Below, piece after piece: positions 1 to 7,648 of a DNA stretch of 31,083 nt. Each line of letters starts with the position of its first letter. Positions within the stretch are counted from its first letter, which is position 1. The notes under the pieces are model-generated. The model was given only the letters and a program-made list of their open reading frames with translations. It did no database searches and was not told the DNA's origin. The stretch covers positions 1-31,083 of the forward strand of contig JAUWYK010000013.1 in assembly GCA_030615865.1 (NCBI GenBank), in the 5' to 3' direction. The position numbers and the translations under genes are program-made. This DNA is from Dehalococcoidia bacterium. GTDB taxonomy: Bacteria > Chloroflexota > Dehalococcoidia > Dehalococcoidales > JAUWYK01.

Positions 1-1598
1 CAGCAGTAGCCACTTCCCCGGCCGGTGCCTACACCAGAGTGAGCAGCCGCCGAACACAGATAGAAATTCTTTACCGGGGTTCGGTAATTAGATAGCTCAG
101 GTGTAGGCCGGAACCTGTCCTGCTGGGAGAGGAGCATATCCCCGCAGGCAATGGAGCCTTCAGGCATATTTATATGCCGGGACTGAATATCATAGGGGGT
201 GACTACGCGACTGGCGATAACATTGTCTCGGGTCATATTGGGAGCATACGTCTGCCACTGTTCCACTATTTCGGAGGCGAATTCATTCCTGATGTGCTCC
301 CATTTAGTTGGCGAGAAGAATCTGGCCGGTGCCGAAAACTCCTCTACCCCGATGATATGCTTGCCCTCAGGGGCACGGCTCTTATCCCACACCGAGTCAG
401 CACCGGTAAACAAAAATAGTCGGCTAGCTATCCCGTTGACCAGGATTTCGGCACAGTACCGGGTAGCTATGTAGTCAGCATTTCTCGGTCCGATGTATAG
501 TCTGGGCTGCAAGCCGCAGTCCGGGCTAAAACAGGCAGCTTTGTACTTGGGTAATTCATGCACAGCAAAGCTTGCCCATATGACGTTGTGCCGGTCATAC
601 CTAATATTCTTCACCCGCCGTATAATTTTAGGACTGACATAGTCCTCGCCGATGAGCTGGCAGATTGTCTGGAAAGCACTCAGGTCGCTCACTACCAGCT
701 CTTTGGCTGCTATCTCGGTTCCATCCTTCAGTCGAACTCCCTTGGCCCGGCCACCCTCGATGAGAAGCTTGGTTGTCTCACTGTTGACAAAGTACTCCCC
801 TCCCATCTCGGTGAAGGCCTTTTCCAGGGCATTGCTTATGCTCTGACTGCCACCTATAGCGATGGCAGCCGGTTCCCAGGAGAGAACCAGGCCGATGGTA
901 TGGACAAAAACATAGGGGCCAAGTACATCGTCAGGGCTGCAGCCGGTAGAGGTCATGGCTCCCCGTATGAAAAGCGTCCTCAGCTCTTCGCTCTCAAAGA
1001 GGTCATAGGCAATCTGCCGGCAGGTCATATAGTGGTATACCGGGTCGATACCATCCTTGGGGTCATCACACAGTTTCTCCAGTTCGTTCTTTTCCCCCCA
1101 GGGGGTAGGCGGGCTGAAACGGTACTTACGGAACGCATCTCGCCACTTTGCCAGGTACCGCCGCAGTAATTCCTCAGCAGTATTAGCATCGTTTGGTGAG
1201 AACCGGGCAATCTGTTCAAGAGATTTCTGTGTATTCTCATCGGAAAACTCAGCTCGGCCGGTAATAGGGTCGACTACTCTCATGGCTGAGTAGCCTACCA
1301 GACAGGTGTCGTTGTCAAAAACCATGGCCTCACTGTGCTCTGGGAAAACATACTCCAGCCCCTTTTCCCTTAGATTGAAATCACTGTAGGCGGGATGAGA
1401 ATAAAAGCGCGTCCAATGCGCACATTCATTTAAGAGAAACCCGGGTAGAGGGCCCTCTTCGCTGGTAACAGCACCACCTAATTTGGCCTGCCTTTCCACT
1501 ATCGCCGTACTCATCCCCGCTTTTTGCAGGTAACAGGCTACTATCAGTCCATGGTGCCCCCCTCCAACAACTATTGCGTCGTAACTTGTTTCAGCCAA
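1..1598 (-). CDS. FAD-dependent phytoene-desaturase-like oxidoreductase, copy 1 (3' end outside the window)
   Basis: Reading leftward from a TTG at 1598, preceded by a strong AAGGAGGTG site, the frame is open to the window edge (about 532 of an expected ~550 residues). It starts MAETSYDAIVVGGGHHG, a Rossmann FAD-binding glycine motif at residues 11-17, followed by the ERQAKLGG segment typical of COG1233 (phytoene dehydrogenase-related, NAD(P)/FAD-dependent oxidoreductases). These enzymes dehydrogenate or saturate hydrophobic substrates; the substrate here is unknown. The protein is about 95% identical over its first 160 residues to the copy at 18313-19965, and most nucleotide differences are silent, so it looks like a maintained gene and not a decaying one. 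I found no frameshift when comparing it with the intact copy. The start is chosen because both copies share this TTG and its ribosome site. Confidence 0.85.
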   Translation of the reverse strand, partial: MAETSYDAIVVGGGHHGLIVACYLQKAGMSTAIVERQAKLGGAVTSEEGPLPGFLLNECAHWTRFYSHPAYSDFNLREKGLEYVFPEHSEAMVFDNDTCLVGYSAMRVVDPITGRAEFSDENTQKSLEQIARFSPNDANTAEELLRRYLAKWRDAFRKYRFSPPTPWGEKNELEKLCDDPKDGIDPVYHYMTCRQIAYDLFESEELRTLFIRGAMTSTGCSPDDVLGPYVFVHTIGLVLSWEPAAIAIGGSQSISNALEKAFTEMGGEYFVNSETTKLLIEGGRAKGVRLKDGTEIAAKELVVSDLSAFQTICQLIGEDYVSPKIIRRVKNIRYDRHNVIWASFAVHELPKYKAACFSPDCGLQPRLYIGPRNADYIATRYCAEILVNGIASRLFLFTGADSVWDKSRAPEGKHIIGVEEFSAPARFFSPTKWEHIRNEFASEIVEQWQTYAPNMTRDNVIASRVVTPYDIQSRHINMPEGSIACGDMLLSQQDRFRPTPELSNYRTPVKNFYLCSAAAHSGVGTGRGSGYC

Positions 1599-1659
1599 AG
1601 TAACACCTCCTTTAAGTCCGCTATAGCTAAAATCTGGAGTTCGATTTCCTTATACGACC
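1599..1659 (-). promoter_or_regulatory. Conserved leader of oxidoreductase copy 1
   Basis: About 60 bases upstream of the TTG start are nearly the same as 18251-18312 upstream of copy 2. They include the 8-base palindrome GCTATAGC (1620-1627 here) and the Shine-Dalgarno site. The duplicated unit therefore carried its translation signals and perhaps an operator. A TATAAG box is present (reading leftward), but I see no convincing -35 box for it. Confidence 0.45.
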
Positions 1660-1987
1660 CAATCCTTGAATTACACCTCTGAACCTAGCGGTTAACGGCC
1701 GTTCAGTCAGAGAGATTGAGCTATTGTCTACCTTGCCTAATCATAGTAAAGCTAATTATTTACAAATGCAACACCGCCAGCGTAAAGTTTGACCACCGGC
1801 TTGAGGTCACACGCACTTCACTCTGACTTCACAGTCCAGTCACACTTTTTTGACTGGACGGCAAAGGAGGGTGAAAATGGTAGTGACCGGAGCAAGGAAC
1901 TGGCGGTGGGAGGAAGTGGACAAAGATTCTATTGAGCTGAGCGCGCTTACCAGACACTACGAACTCTATAACAGGACCGAAGTGAAA
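1660..1987. other. Intergenic region between thiolase and oxidoreductase copy 1
   Basis: Between the end of the thiolase gene and the conserved leader I see a 10-base palindrome AACGGCCGTT (1694-1703), a perfect 9-base dyad (1834-1859) and the beginning of a rightward frame that resembles a recombinase (from 1877). No intrinsic terminator with a U-run follows the thiolase. The region shares no similarity with the sequence beyond the other repeat arm (17853-18250), so only the gene and its short leader were duplicated. Confidence 0.5.
1834..1859. repeat. Perfect inverted repeat, 9-base arms and 8-base spacer
   Basis: The arms GTCCAGTCA (1834-1842) and TGACTGGAC (1851-1859) flank CACTTTTT. The T-run lies in the spacer, and neither strand has a U-run after the stem, so this is not a standard terminator. 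It lies 17 bases upstream of the start codon of the recombinase-like fragment. Arm and spacer sizes fit either a repressor operator or a tyrosine-recombinase core site. Confidence 0.55.
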
Positions 1988-2062
1988 TCACCTCTTCAAT
2001 ATATGTACGGCCACAGCCCCAGATTCCAGACCGGCAACCTCACCACCGATAACATGGGCTAA
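1877..2062 (+). pseudogene. Truncated tyrosine recombinase/integrase-like N-terminus
   Basis: A textbook Shine-Dalgarno site AGGAGG (1865-1870) sits six bases before ATG 1877. The first 37 codons end in HYELYNRTEVK followed by SP. From memory this resembles the N-terminal SAM-like DNA-binding segment of phage-type integrases, where a (Y)NRTEGKSP stretch is followed by a T-x-x-W-Y motif. From codon 38 the frame enters the antisense of the thiolase 3' end and stops at 2062 without any integrase signature. I infer a 5' remnant of a recombinase cut off where the thiolase gene was joined. It could instead be a chance frame with a good ribosome site. The family assignment is pattern recognition only. 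Confidence 0.4.
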
Positions 2063-3133
2063 GCCGACTTTGGCATTATTGACTTGCCGTTGGTCAGCTT
2101 GGCCTCTAAGCTGCCAAACGAGTTCGGCTATTTGAGCTACACCAGAGGCACTAATAGGATGCCCCTTCGATAGGAGACCACCACTGGTGTTCACTGGGAG
2201 CTTCCCACCTATTTCAGTAACTCCGTCCTCAAGCAGGCGTACTTCTTCACCCCTCTTGCAAAAACCCAGTTCAACATAATGCTGTAACTCGTTGACGGCG
2301 AAGGCATCATGAAGTTCGCATACATCTACGTCTTCAGGTCCTAAACCAGCCATTTCATAGGCTTCATTGGTACACTTGTAAGTCATGTCAGAGAAGGTCA
2401 TATCCTCCCAGCGAAATGAATAATCCCCGCTTTTTAATAACGAAGCGGCAATAATAACAGGCTGGCTGGTATATTTCTTGGCCAAATTGCCAGAGGCTAA
2501 AACTACCGCGGCTGCTCCATCAGTGGCCGGGCAACACTGCAATAAGGTGATAGGCTCACAGATAGGCTTGGAATTGATTATTTCTTCGATGGTAAGCTCT
2601 TTCTTATATTGAGAATACGGGTTCAAACATCCATGGTGATGGTTCTTGACAGAAACCTTGGCAATTTGTTCCAGAGAAACGTTAAACATGTGCATGTATC
2701 TTCTCTGCGTCAGAGCAAATCTGGCTACCATGTTCATGCCCAGTTCTCCGGTAATGTCACCCTTGGCTGGTGTTATGAGCTTGCCGGCCATAGGACTGGT
2801 AGTCATAGATTCAACGCCGATAGCTATGCCAATGTCGTAGAGGCCAGAAGCAATATCCCACCAAGCTTTCCTGAGGGCGGTCGCACCCCCAGTACAGGCA
2901 TTCTCAACGTTGGTTAGTTCGATACCAGTGATACCCACCTCTCTTAGAACCGCCTGTCCAATAACCATCCCCCCGTAGAGATTGGCGCAATAACCAAACT
3001 GAATATCCTTGGGAGCGACACCAGCATCTGTTAAAGCTGCCAAAGCAGCTTCTCCTCCTAGTTCATCTAGTGTCTTCTCTGGAAGTTTCCCAAAAACTGT
3101 GCTACCTACCCCAATGATGGCTACTTCTCTCAT
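1988..3133 (-). CDS. SCP-x/lipid-transfer-type thiolase (acetyl-CoA acyltransferase family)
   Basis: This 381-residue protein has the expected length for the family. The candidate nucleophile is Cys80 in ENACTGG; HDAF (His275) and GHPISASG (His325) match the active-site histidine blocks. The second cysteine block of classical thiolases (C-x-G) is replaced by HVIGGEVAG near residues 360-368, as in thiolases that work with a DUF35 partner. Such a partner is encoded 17 bases upstream (3151-3552), so a two-protein complex is likely. The expected reaction is CoA-dependent cleavage of a beta-ketoacyl-CoA to acetyl-CoA plus a shorter acyl-CoA, or the reverse. It is the last gene of the operon and would take the CoA ester made by the upstream CoA-transferase. 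Confidence 0.87.
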   Translation of the reverse strand: MREVAIIGVGSTVFGKLPEKTLDELGGEAALAALTDAGVAPKDIQFGYCANLYGGMVIGQAVLREVGITGIELTNVENACTGGATALRKAWWDIASGLYDIGIAIGVESMTTSPMAGKLITPAKGDITGELGMNMVARFALTQRRYMHMFNVSLEQIAKVSVKNHHHGCLNPYSQYKKELTIEEIINSKPICEPITLLQCCPATDGAAAVVLASGNLAKKYTSQPVIIAASLLKSGDYSFRWEDMTFSDMTYKCTNEAYEMAGLGPEDVDVCELHDAFAVNELQHYVELGFCKRGEEVRLLEDGVTEIGGKLPVNTSGGLLSKGHPISASGVAQIAELVWQLRGQADQRQVNNAKVGLAHVIGGEVAGLESGAVAVHILKR

Positions 3134-3150
3134 CCTTTAAAGTTCCTCCC

Positions 3151-3552
3151 TTATCTATTTGCGGAAGGCCTGAATATGTATCCAATCACTTCCTTTTCTT
3201 CTTCATCCCAGAGTTTTTCAACGGTTAATTCCATGTCCATGCCGATTTCCAGAGGATGCTCCTGCCAACCTCTAATCTGGCTAAATATCTTTATTCCCTC
3301 GGGTAGTTCCATCCAGCCGATTGCATATGGCGGTTCGAAGTGCTCGCTGGGCATGTGTACAATAGTGAAGCTGTACAGTTCTCCATGCCGGCTTAAATTT
3401 AACTTCTCCATATCTCGACCCAAACAGTTCAAGCACACTGCTCTACAAGGATAAATTATCTTCCCACACTGCTTACACCGGCAGCCCACTAATGCCCATT
3501 TTCCAGAAACTTCTTCAATAAGTCCCTCTTTGAACAGAACCGTGGTCGTCAT
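3151..3552 (-). CDS. DUF35 OB-fold/zinc-ribbon acyl-CoA-binding protein, thiolase partner
   Basis: This 133-residue protein has an N-terminal rubredoxin-like zinc ribbon (C26-x2-C29 and C40-x2-C43, with extra cysteines at 24 and 36), then an OB-fold segment containing GELYSFTIVH and PPYAIGWMELPEG. This is the standard DUF35 (OB_aCoA_assoc) arrangement. In archaea and many anaerobes such proteins bridge or channel acyl-CoA between thiolase-type enzymes. Its position directly before the thiolase supports that role. The start codon ATG 3552 follows an AGGAG site. Confidence 0.88.
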   Translation of the reverse strand: MTTTVLFKEGLIEEVSGKWALVGCRCKQCGKIIYPCRAVCLNCLGRDMEKLNLSRHGELYSFTIVHMPSEHFEPPYAIGWMELPEGIKIFSQIRGWQEHPLEIGMDMELTVEKLWDEEEKEVIGYIFRPSANR

Positions 3553-3599
3553 TTAAGGCTCCTTATTTATTAATACCGTAGCCCATAGGCTAACTTTCA

Positions 3600-4010
3600 C
3601 TACTTGGGAACTTTTTCAGTCAATTCAAACAAAATTCCCTTGGTAGCTGATGGATGCACGAAAGCCACCTTACTGTTTCCGACTGCTTGAGCTTTTTCAT
3701 TTATAAGACGCACACCCTTGGCTTTTAGTGAGTCCAGTTTTTGGTCAATGGCGTCTACCTCAATCGAAATGTGATGTAGACCCTCGCCCCGCTTCTGCAG
3801 GAAGTTAGCCAAGGCGCCGTTGGGATTGGTTGGCTCAATCAGCTCAATGGTTACGTCCCCAGCCACCAGAAAAACTGAGCGAAAGTCTTCCTGTGGAGCC
3901 GTTTCAGGCAGGGTATCGGTTTTCCTGAAACCAAAACATTCAGAGAATAGTGTGGCAGCTTCTTCAATGCTCTTTACGATTACTCCGACATGGTCAATCC
4001 GCTTGAACAA
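3600..4010 (-). CDS. Methylmalonyl-CoA epimerase-like VOC-family protein
   Basis: The 136-residue length and pattern fit methylmalonyl-CoA epimerase of the vicinal-oxygen-chelate fold. Likely metal ligands are His7 (RIDHVGV), a histidine in GLHHIS (78/79), an acidic residue in IELIEP (around 55) and Glu129 in LFELTE. The start is TTG 4010 behind GGAGG. If it is a true epimerase it would serve propionyl-CoA/methylmalonyl-CoA metabolism, which would make sense if the thiolase releases propionyl-CoA. No mutase or propionyl-CoA carboxylase gene is in the window, so it could instead isomerise another alpha-substituted acyl-CoA made by this operon. Confidence 0.75.
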   Translation of the reverse strand: MFKRIDHVGVIVKSIEEAATLFSECFGFRKTDTLPETAPQEDFRSVFLVAGDVTIELIEPTNPNGALANFLQKRGEGLHHISIEVDAIDQKLDSLKAKGVRLINEKAQAVGNSKVAFVHPSATKGILFELTEKVPK

Positions 4011-4052
4011 TTCGCCCTCCCAGAATCTTGTGAAATTCTTTAGTTTGTCTTG

Positions 4053-4769
4053 TTACAGCTCAATCTCCTTGAGGTCGCTGGCTATTATCAATTGTGGCTC
4101 AGTGACTGTCTGAATTTCATCAGGTGTGAAGCCGGGCGCTATTTCCTTAAGAACTAGCCCTTCTGGCACAACTTCAATTACAGCCATATCAGTGGCGATT
4201 AATGACACACAGTGACGCGCTGTTAACTCGTACTTACATTCCTTGACAATCTTAGGTTTGCCATCCTTTGTAGTGTGAGTCATGGCTACTATGACTCTTT
4301 TTGCTCCCACGGCGAGGTCCATCGCTCCCCCAATAGCTGGAGGGAACCTGCCCGTCTTAATCCAAGAGCGAACATCTCCCTTATAGTCAGTCATATTTCC
4401 TATCGCCCAATTAGCGAGGTCACCCTTCTCGGACACCTCTAGTGCCCCAAGAACACTAATATCAATGTGACCACCCCTAATCATGGCGAACGATTCGTCA
4501 TGACTGAAAAAGCTCATTCCTGGCAAGTAAGTAACAGGCTGGAAGCTAGCATTAAACAGATCCCAATCTGCTTCATCTGTCGAAGCTATGCCGCCATAGC
4601 CAAGTGCCCCATTCTCCGTATGGAATAGAACATTTCTCCCCTCGGCCACAAAGTTGCATGCCAAACTTGGTATACCACCGCCTAAATTAACTACCATACC
4701 ATCCTGAAATTCCTTAGCCACACGCATAGCCATCGTTTGCTCATCCAGCCTGCCTTTTGGCATACTCAT
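4053..4769 (-). CDS. Type I 3-oxoacid CoA-transferase, subunit B
   Basis: This 238-residue protein carries the family I CoA-transferase beta-subunit pattern. The catalytic glutamate is Glu52 in HTENGALGYG, the G-G-G-I-P loop is near residues 30-34, and the blocks GGHIDISVLGALEVS and GGAMDLAVGAKRVIVAM are typical of the ScoB/AtoA/PcaJ group. It forms an alpha-beta enzyme with the product of the gene 12 bases upstream (4782-5513). The reaction moves CoA from a donor such as acetyl-CoA or succinyl-CoA to a 3-oxoacid through a glutamyl-CoA thioester. In this operon the acceptor would be the beta-keto acid made by the carboxylase-like complex. Confidence 0.9.
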   Translation of the reverse strand: MSMPKGRLDEQTMAMRVAKEFQDGMVVNLGGGIPSLACNFVAEGRNVLFHTENGALGYGGIASTDEADWDLFNASFQPVTYLPGMSFFSHDESFAMIRGGHIDISVLGALEVSEKGDLANWAIGNMTDYKGDVRSWIKTGRFPPAIGGAMDLAVGAKRVIVAMTHTTKDGKPKIVKECKYELTARHCVSLIATDMAVIEVVPEGLVLKEIAPGFTPDEIQTVTEPQLIIASDLKEIEL

Positions 4770-4781
4770 TTTGTTCCTCCC

Positions 4782-5513
4782 TTATCTTGTGACTATGCGG
4801 TCCACATATAGCCCAGGTGTAACTATTGTTTCAGGATCCAACTCTCCAAGCTCTACCACCTCTGCCACCTCAGCAATAGTGATAGCTGCTGCCCCAGCCA
4901 TCGTTGCGTTGAAAGTACGGGATGTACCTTTGTAGATGAGATTACCATAACGGTCAGCTTTGTAAGCCCAGATAAGGGCAAAATCAGCTTTGATAGCATA
5001 TTCTAGCAGGTACTGATGATCCTCAAATTGCCTAACTTCTTTCCCTTTCTCGAGGAACGTTACTGAACCAGTGCGGGTGTAGAAAGCAGGAATGCCCGCT
5101 TTGGTAGCCCTTATTCTTTCGGCTAGAGTTCCTTGAGCGACAAGCTCAATTTCGATATCCTGCTCCTCCTGCAAAGCCTTTACGATGGGAAAGGGCTCTT
5201 GCATTCGATATATGGCCATCGCTGGAACGGAGACAATCAGTTTACACACTTGACCGTTTCTTAACAATAGCGACCCATCTGCGAACGACTCTGGAACCTG
5301 CATAGTTCTTGCAGCTGCTTCTTGGGCATTCCTTCCCAGCACTGGAGCATTTCCCACTAGAGTAAGATCCTTTACTGGACGTTTGGCCAATGCCCTGAAC
5401 AAAGTTGATGGTACTCCACCTACACAGCCGAATCCTCCACACAGTATCACAGCACCGTCGAACACATCGGCTACAGCTTCGTCGCTGCTGGCCACCACTT
5501 TATCTATTGCCAT
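4782..5513 (-). CDS. Type I 3-oxoacid CoA-transferase, subunit A
   Basis: This 243-residue protein has the alpha-subunit CoA-binding loop GGFGCVGGVP (residues 26-35) and the later segments FALIWAYKADRYGNLIYKG and FNATMAGAA, which match ScoA/AtoD/PcaI subunits (D-x-x-G-N and N-x-x-M-A-x-A-A). It starts at ATG 5513 behind AAGGAGA, 11 bases after the HyuB-like gene. It is cotranscribed with subunit B. I cannot tell succinyl-CoA from acetyl-CoA as donor by sequence alone. Confidence 0.9.
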   Translation of the reverse strand: MAIDKVVASSDEAVADVFDGAVILCGGFGCVGGVPSTLFRALAKRPVKDLTLVGNAPVLGRNAQEAAARTMQVPESFADGSLLLRNGQVCKLIVSVPAMAIYRMQEPFPIVKALQEEQDIEIELVAQGTLAERIRATKAGIPAFYTRTGSVTFLEKGKEVRQFEDHQYLLEYAIKADFALIWAYKADRYGNLIYKGTSRTFNATMAGAAAITIAEVAEVVELGELDPETIVTPGLYVDRIVTR

Positions 5514-5524
5514 TACGGCTCTCC

Positions 5525-7627
5525 TTATCGTTTTGTTTGGCTGCTTTCTTCCGATTCTCCAGGCCAGTAACCATGATATGAAAACGAGTCATACTTAGAA
5601 TCAGGCCAAGTACCGTAAAACTCTAGAGTTTCGTCACTAGGTTTCCTCTTTAACCATTTTTTCTCAAATTGGTTAAACCTTACACCTCTTGCCTTTCTGT
5701 CCGTTCTTTCTTGCTCACGTAGCAACTTTGTTTTCTCCCGGTCAACTGCTAACCTTTGTTCGTCGTAGGCAACTTTATAAACGTTCTTGGCTGCCCAGTG
5801 GGAGATGACTCCATTCTCTAGGTCTTGCATTACTAATGCAGGGTCACGTTCGATTGGGTCGGCATATCCGCCACCTCCACCAGTGCCGCCGGCGACCATA
5901 TCTCCTTCCTTAGTAAGTTCAGCCAGGCAAGGATATCCTCTAAGGTTGTAATGACCTTTAATAGTTTGATCCTGATAAAGCATTTTGGATGAACCTGGTA
6001 TATTTTTGTCTGATTTGCGCAACATCTCGTTCAAATTGGAATTGGAGATTGCAAGGAAAGGCAATGCTGGAACGCCATAGCCTCCAAAGAGCCCATGTGC
6101 CAATGTCATTCTAGAACCAAAACCCCAGGTGCCTAGGAAAATATCAGGCACGTTGTGTACTTTGATGGCATAATCCATGCCGACACCGCCCCTATATTTG
6201 CCATGGCCACAACTATCCCGGTGAAAGCCACGATACAAATACAAAAACGGCAGGTGTGATTCTAAGCTTTCAACCTCTCCTGGCTCGGAAGTCAGCGGGG
6301 CAAAATAAGCACCGGCCACGTTCACCCCGTCTTTATAGCTTCTTGCCCCAAATCCGATTCCGTTCATCTCGGCGCCGGCATCAGCAAACGGCTCTCCATA
6401 CTGGTTCAGCCCTCCATATGATATAGTATTAAACCCTCGATTACCGGCGCACTCGACACGCTCTGGGTTGGTGTTATAAATCAGCTCCTGAAACACGTGC
6501 TGTATGGCCAAAGAGGAAGCCTCGTGGACATAAGGAGCACCAGCTTTTGGAGACTCACGACCAGTATTGACTATACTGGCTTCTGGCAACTTAAACGACA
6601 TGGGCTCTAATATACCTATATTATGGGGTGAATCGTAGAACAAGTGACCCAACAGATAAACTGCTGTGCTTACGCCTATGACGCCTACTCCAGGAGAATT
6701 GCCTACACGATCCTTAATTTCTGGTGAGGTACCATCAAAGTCAAAGTACAGATGGTCTCCCTTCTTCTCTAACGTGACGGCTACTTTCAATAGTCGGTGC
6801 AACACGCCAACACAATCTATGAACTGAATATTTCTGAATTTACCGTCATTCCATTGACTAATGCGCTTCCTGACAGCTTCACCTGTAACCTTAATGGCGT
6901 ACCTAAGAGACCCAATCAAGTACTCGGGTGTTACCCTTTCAATATCAGATAATAATCGTTTCTCCATAATTCTCAGGGTGGCCATCCGCGCTTTGATGTC
7001 CAGAGTCATCGCTCGTGGATCTCGCACCACATGATTAAAATAATTGAGAACATCTTCTTTTAATAAGTAGTTCTCGGCAATTTTCAAGCCGGGAACCTGC
7101 AAACCTTCGTCATACATACTCCTTGAGCCGGTTGGCATACCACCGGGTTCGCAAGCACCACATTCTCCACTATGAATAACAGCTCCTACCCAGCATACCA
7201 GCTTGCCCTTATAGAATATCGGTGCGTATATGCCCATATCCGGGGGGTGTGTACCGCGGTAAAAGGGGTAATTACAAAAGAAGGCGTCCCCTGGTTTAAC
7301 ACCAACACTGGGATCATCTGCCCAATACTTCATAATATATTTTATATCTGTTCCGCCTAGTATGGCATGAAAATACAAACCTGAGGCGCAGATGGCGCTA
7401 TCTCCGGATTTTGTGTATATGGCGCAGGCTGTATCCCCCCAGCGGCACCCGGTGCTAGCGCCAAGCTTGACGAGGGTCTCATTACCCTCAAACGCTATCG
7501 TATGTAGCTTGTGGAGAAAAATACCGGCAGTGGTAGGCTCAATGTCCTTCATATAGTTGAGTTCTTCTTCTGTCGGAGGCTCGGGATGCAATCGTGTGCT
7601 TATTTCATAGTCGATTCTACCTGGCAT
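5525..7627 (-). CDS. HyuB-like subunit (acetone/acetophenone carboxylase HyuB-type subunit)
   Basis: This 700-residue protein is full length for the hydantoinase B/oxoprolinase family. The N-terminal part shows KLHTIAFEGNETLVKLG, the middle has FDFDGTSPE (the family's F-D-x-[SD]-G-[TS] motif), and the C-terminal part has the glycine-rich GGTGGGGGYADPIERDP near residues 580-596. In acetone carboxylase the matching subunit binds manganese and is the site of C-C bond formation. In acetophenone carboxylase it is the beta subunit. The next gene upstream, 21 bases away, is a HyuA-like ATPase, and a gamma-like zinc protein and second HyuA follow further upstream, so the carboxylase type is favoured over hydantoinase or oxoprolinase. 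Start ATG 7627 has a GGAGG site. Confidence 0.85.
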   Translation of the reverse strand: MPGRIDYEISTRLHPEPPTEEELNYMKDIEPTTAGIFLHKLHTIAFEGNETLVKLGASTGCRWGDTACAIYTKSGDSAICASGLYFHAILGGTDIKYIMKYWADDPSVGVKPGDAFFCNYPFYRGTHPPDMGIYAPIFYKGKLVCWVGAVIHSGECGACEPGGMPTGSRSMYDEGLQVPGLKIAENYLLKEDVLNYFNHVVRDPRAMTLDIKARMATLRIMEKRLLSDIERVTPEYLIGSLRYAIKVTGEAVRKRISQWNDGKFRNIQFIDCVGVLHRLLKVAVTLEKKGDHLYFDFDGTSPEIKDRVGNSPGVGVIGVSTAVYLLGHLFYDSPHNIGILEPMSFKLPEASIVNTGRESPKAGAPYVHEASSLAIQHVFQELIYNTNPERVECAGNRGFNTISYGGLNQYGEPFADAGAEMNGIGFGARSYKDGVNVAGAYFAPLTSEPGEVESLESHLPFLYLYRGFHRDSCGHGKYRGGVGMDYAIKVHNVPDIFLGTWGFGSRMTLAHGLFGGYGVPALPFLAISNSNLNEMLRKSDKNIPGSSKMLYQDQTIKGHYNLRGYPCLAELTKEGDMVAGGTGGGGGYADPIERDPALVMQDLENGVISHWAAKNVYKVAYDEQRLAVDREKTKLLREQERTDRKARGVRFNQFEKKWLKRKPSDETLEFYGTWPDSKYDSFSYHGYWPGESEESSQTKR

Positions 7628-7648
7628 TTTCGTCCTCCTCCATTTTTA

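Larger units (their letters stand above)
1..1659. repeat. Left arm of a 1.66-kb inverted repeat (oxidoreductase gene copy 1 plus leader)
   Basis: The reverse complement of this stretch aligns end to end with 18251-19910; base 1 pairs with base 19910. Over the first ~480 coding bases compared by eye I counted about 36 differences (roughly 92-93% identity), mostly at third codon positions. The match stops about 60 bases upstream of the start codon, at GGTCGTATAAGG. The arm continues past the left edge. The two copies face outward and bracket 16.6 kb that carries the carboxylase-like operon. Confidence 0.93.

Noticed and set aside
558..1169. Rightward open frame of 203 codons, with an equivalent on the other strand at 18745-19353
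   Set aside because: Both are antisense to the two oxidoreductase copies. They are alike only because the sense genes are alike.
1..1598. Oxidoreductase copy 1 as a pseudogene
   Set aside because: The frame stays open to the edge, aligns with copy 2 without frameshift, and differences are mostly silent.
1834..1859. Rho-independent terminator for the thiolase operon
   Set aside because: The stem is perfect, but the T-run is in the loop and no U-run follows on either strand.
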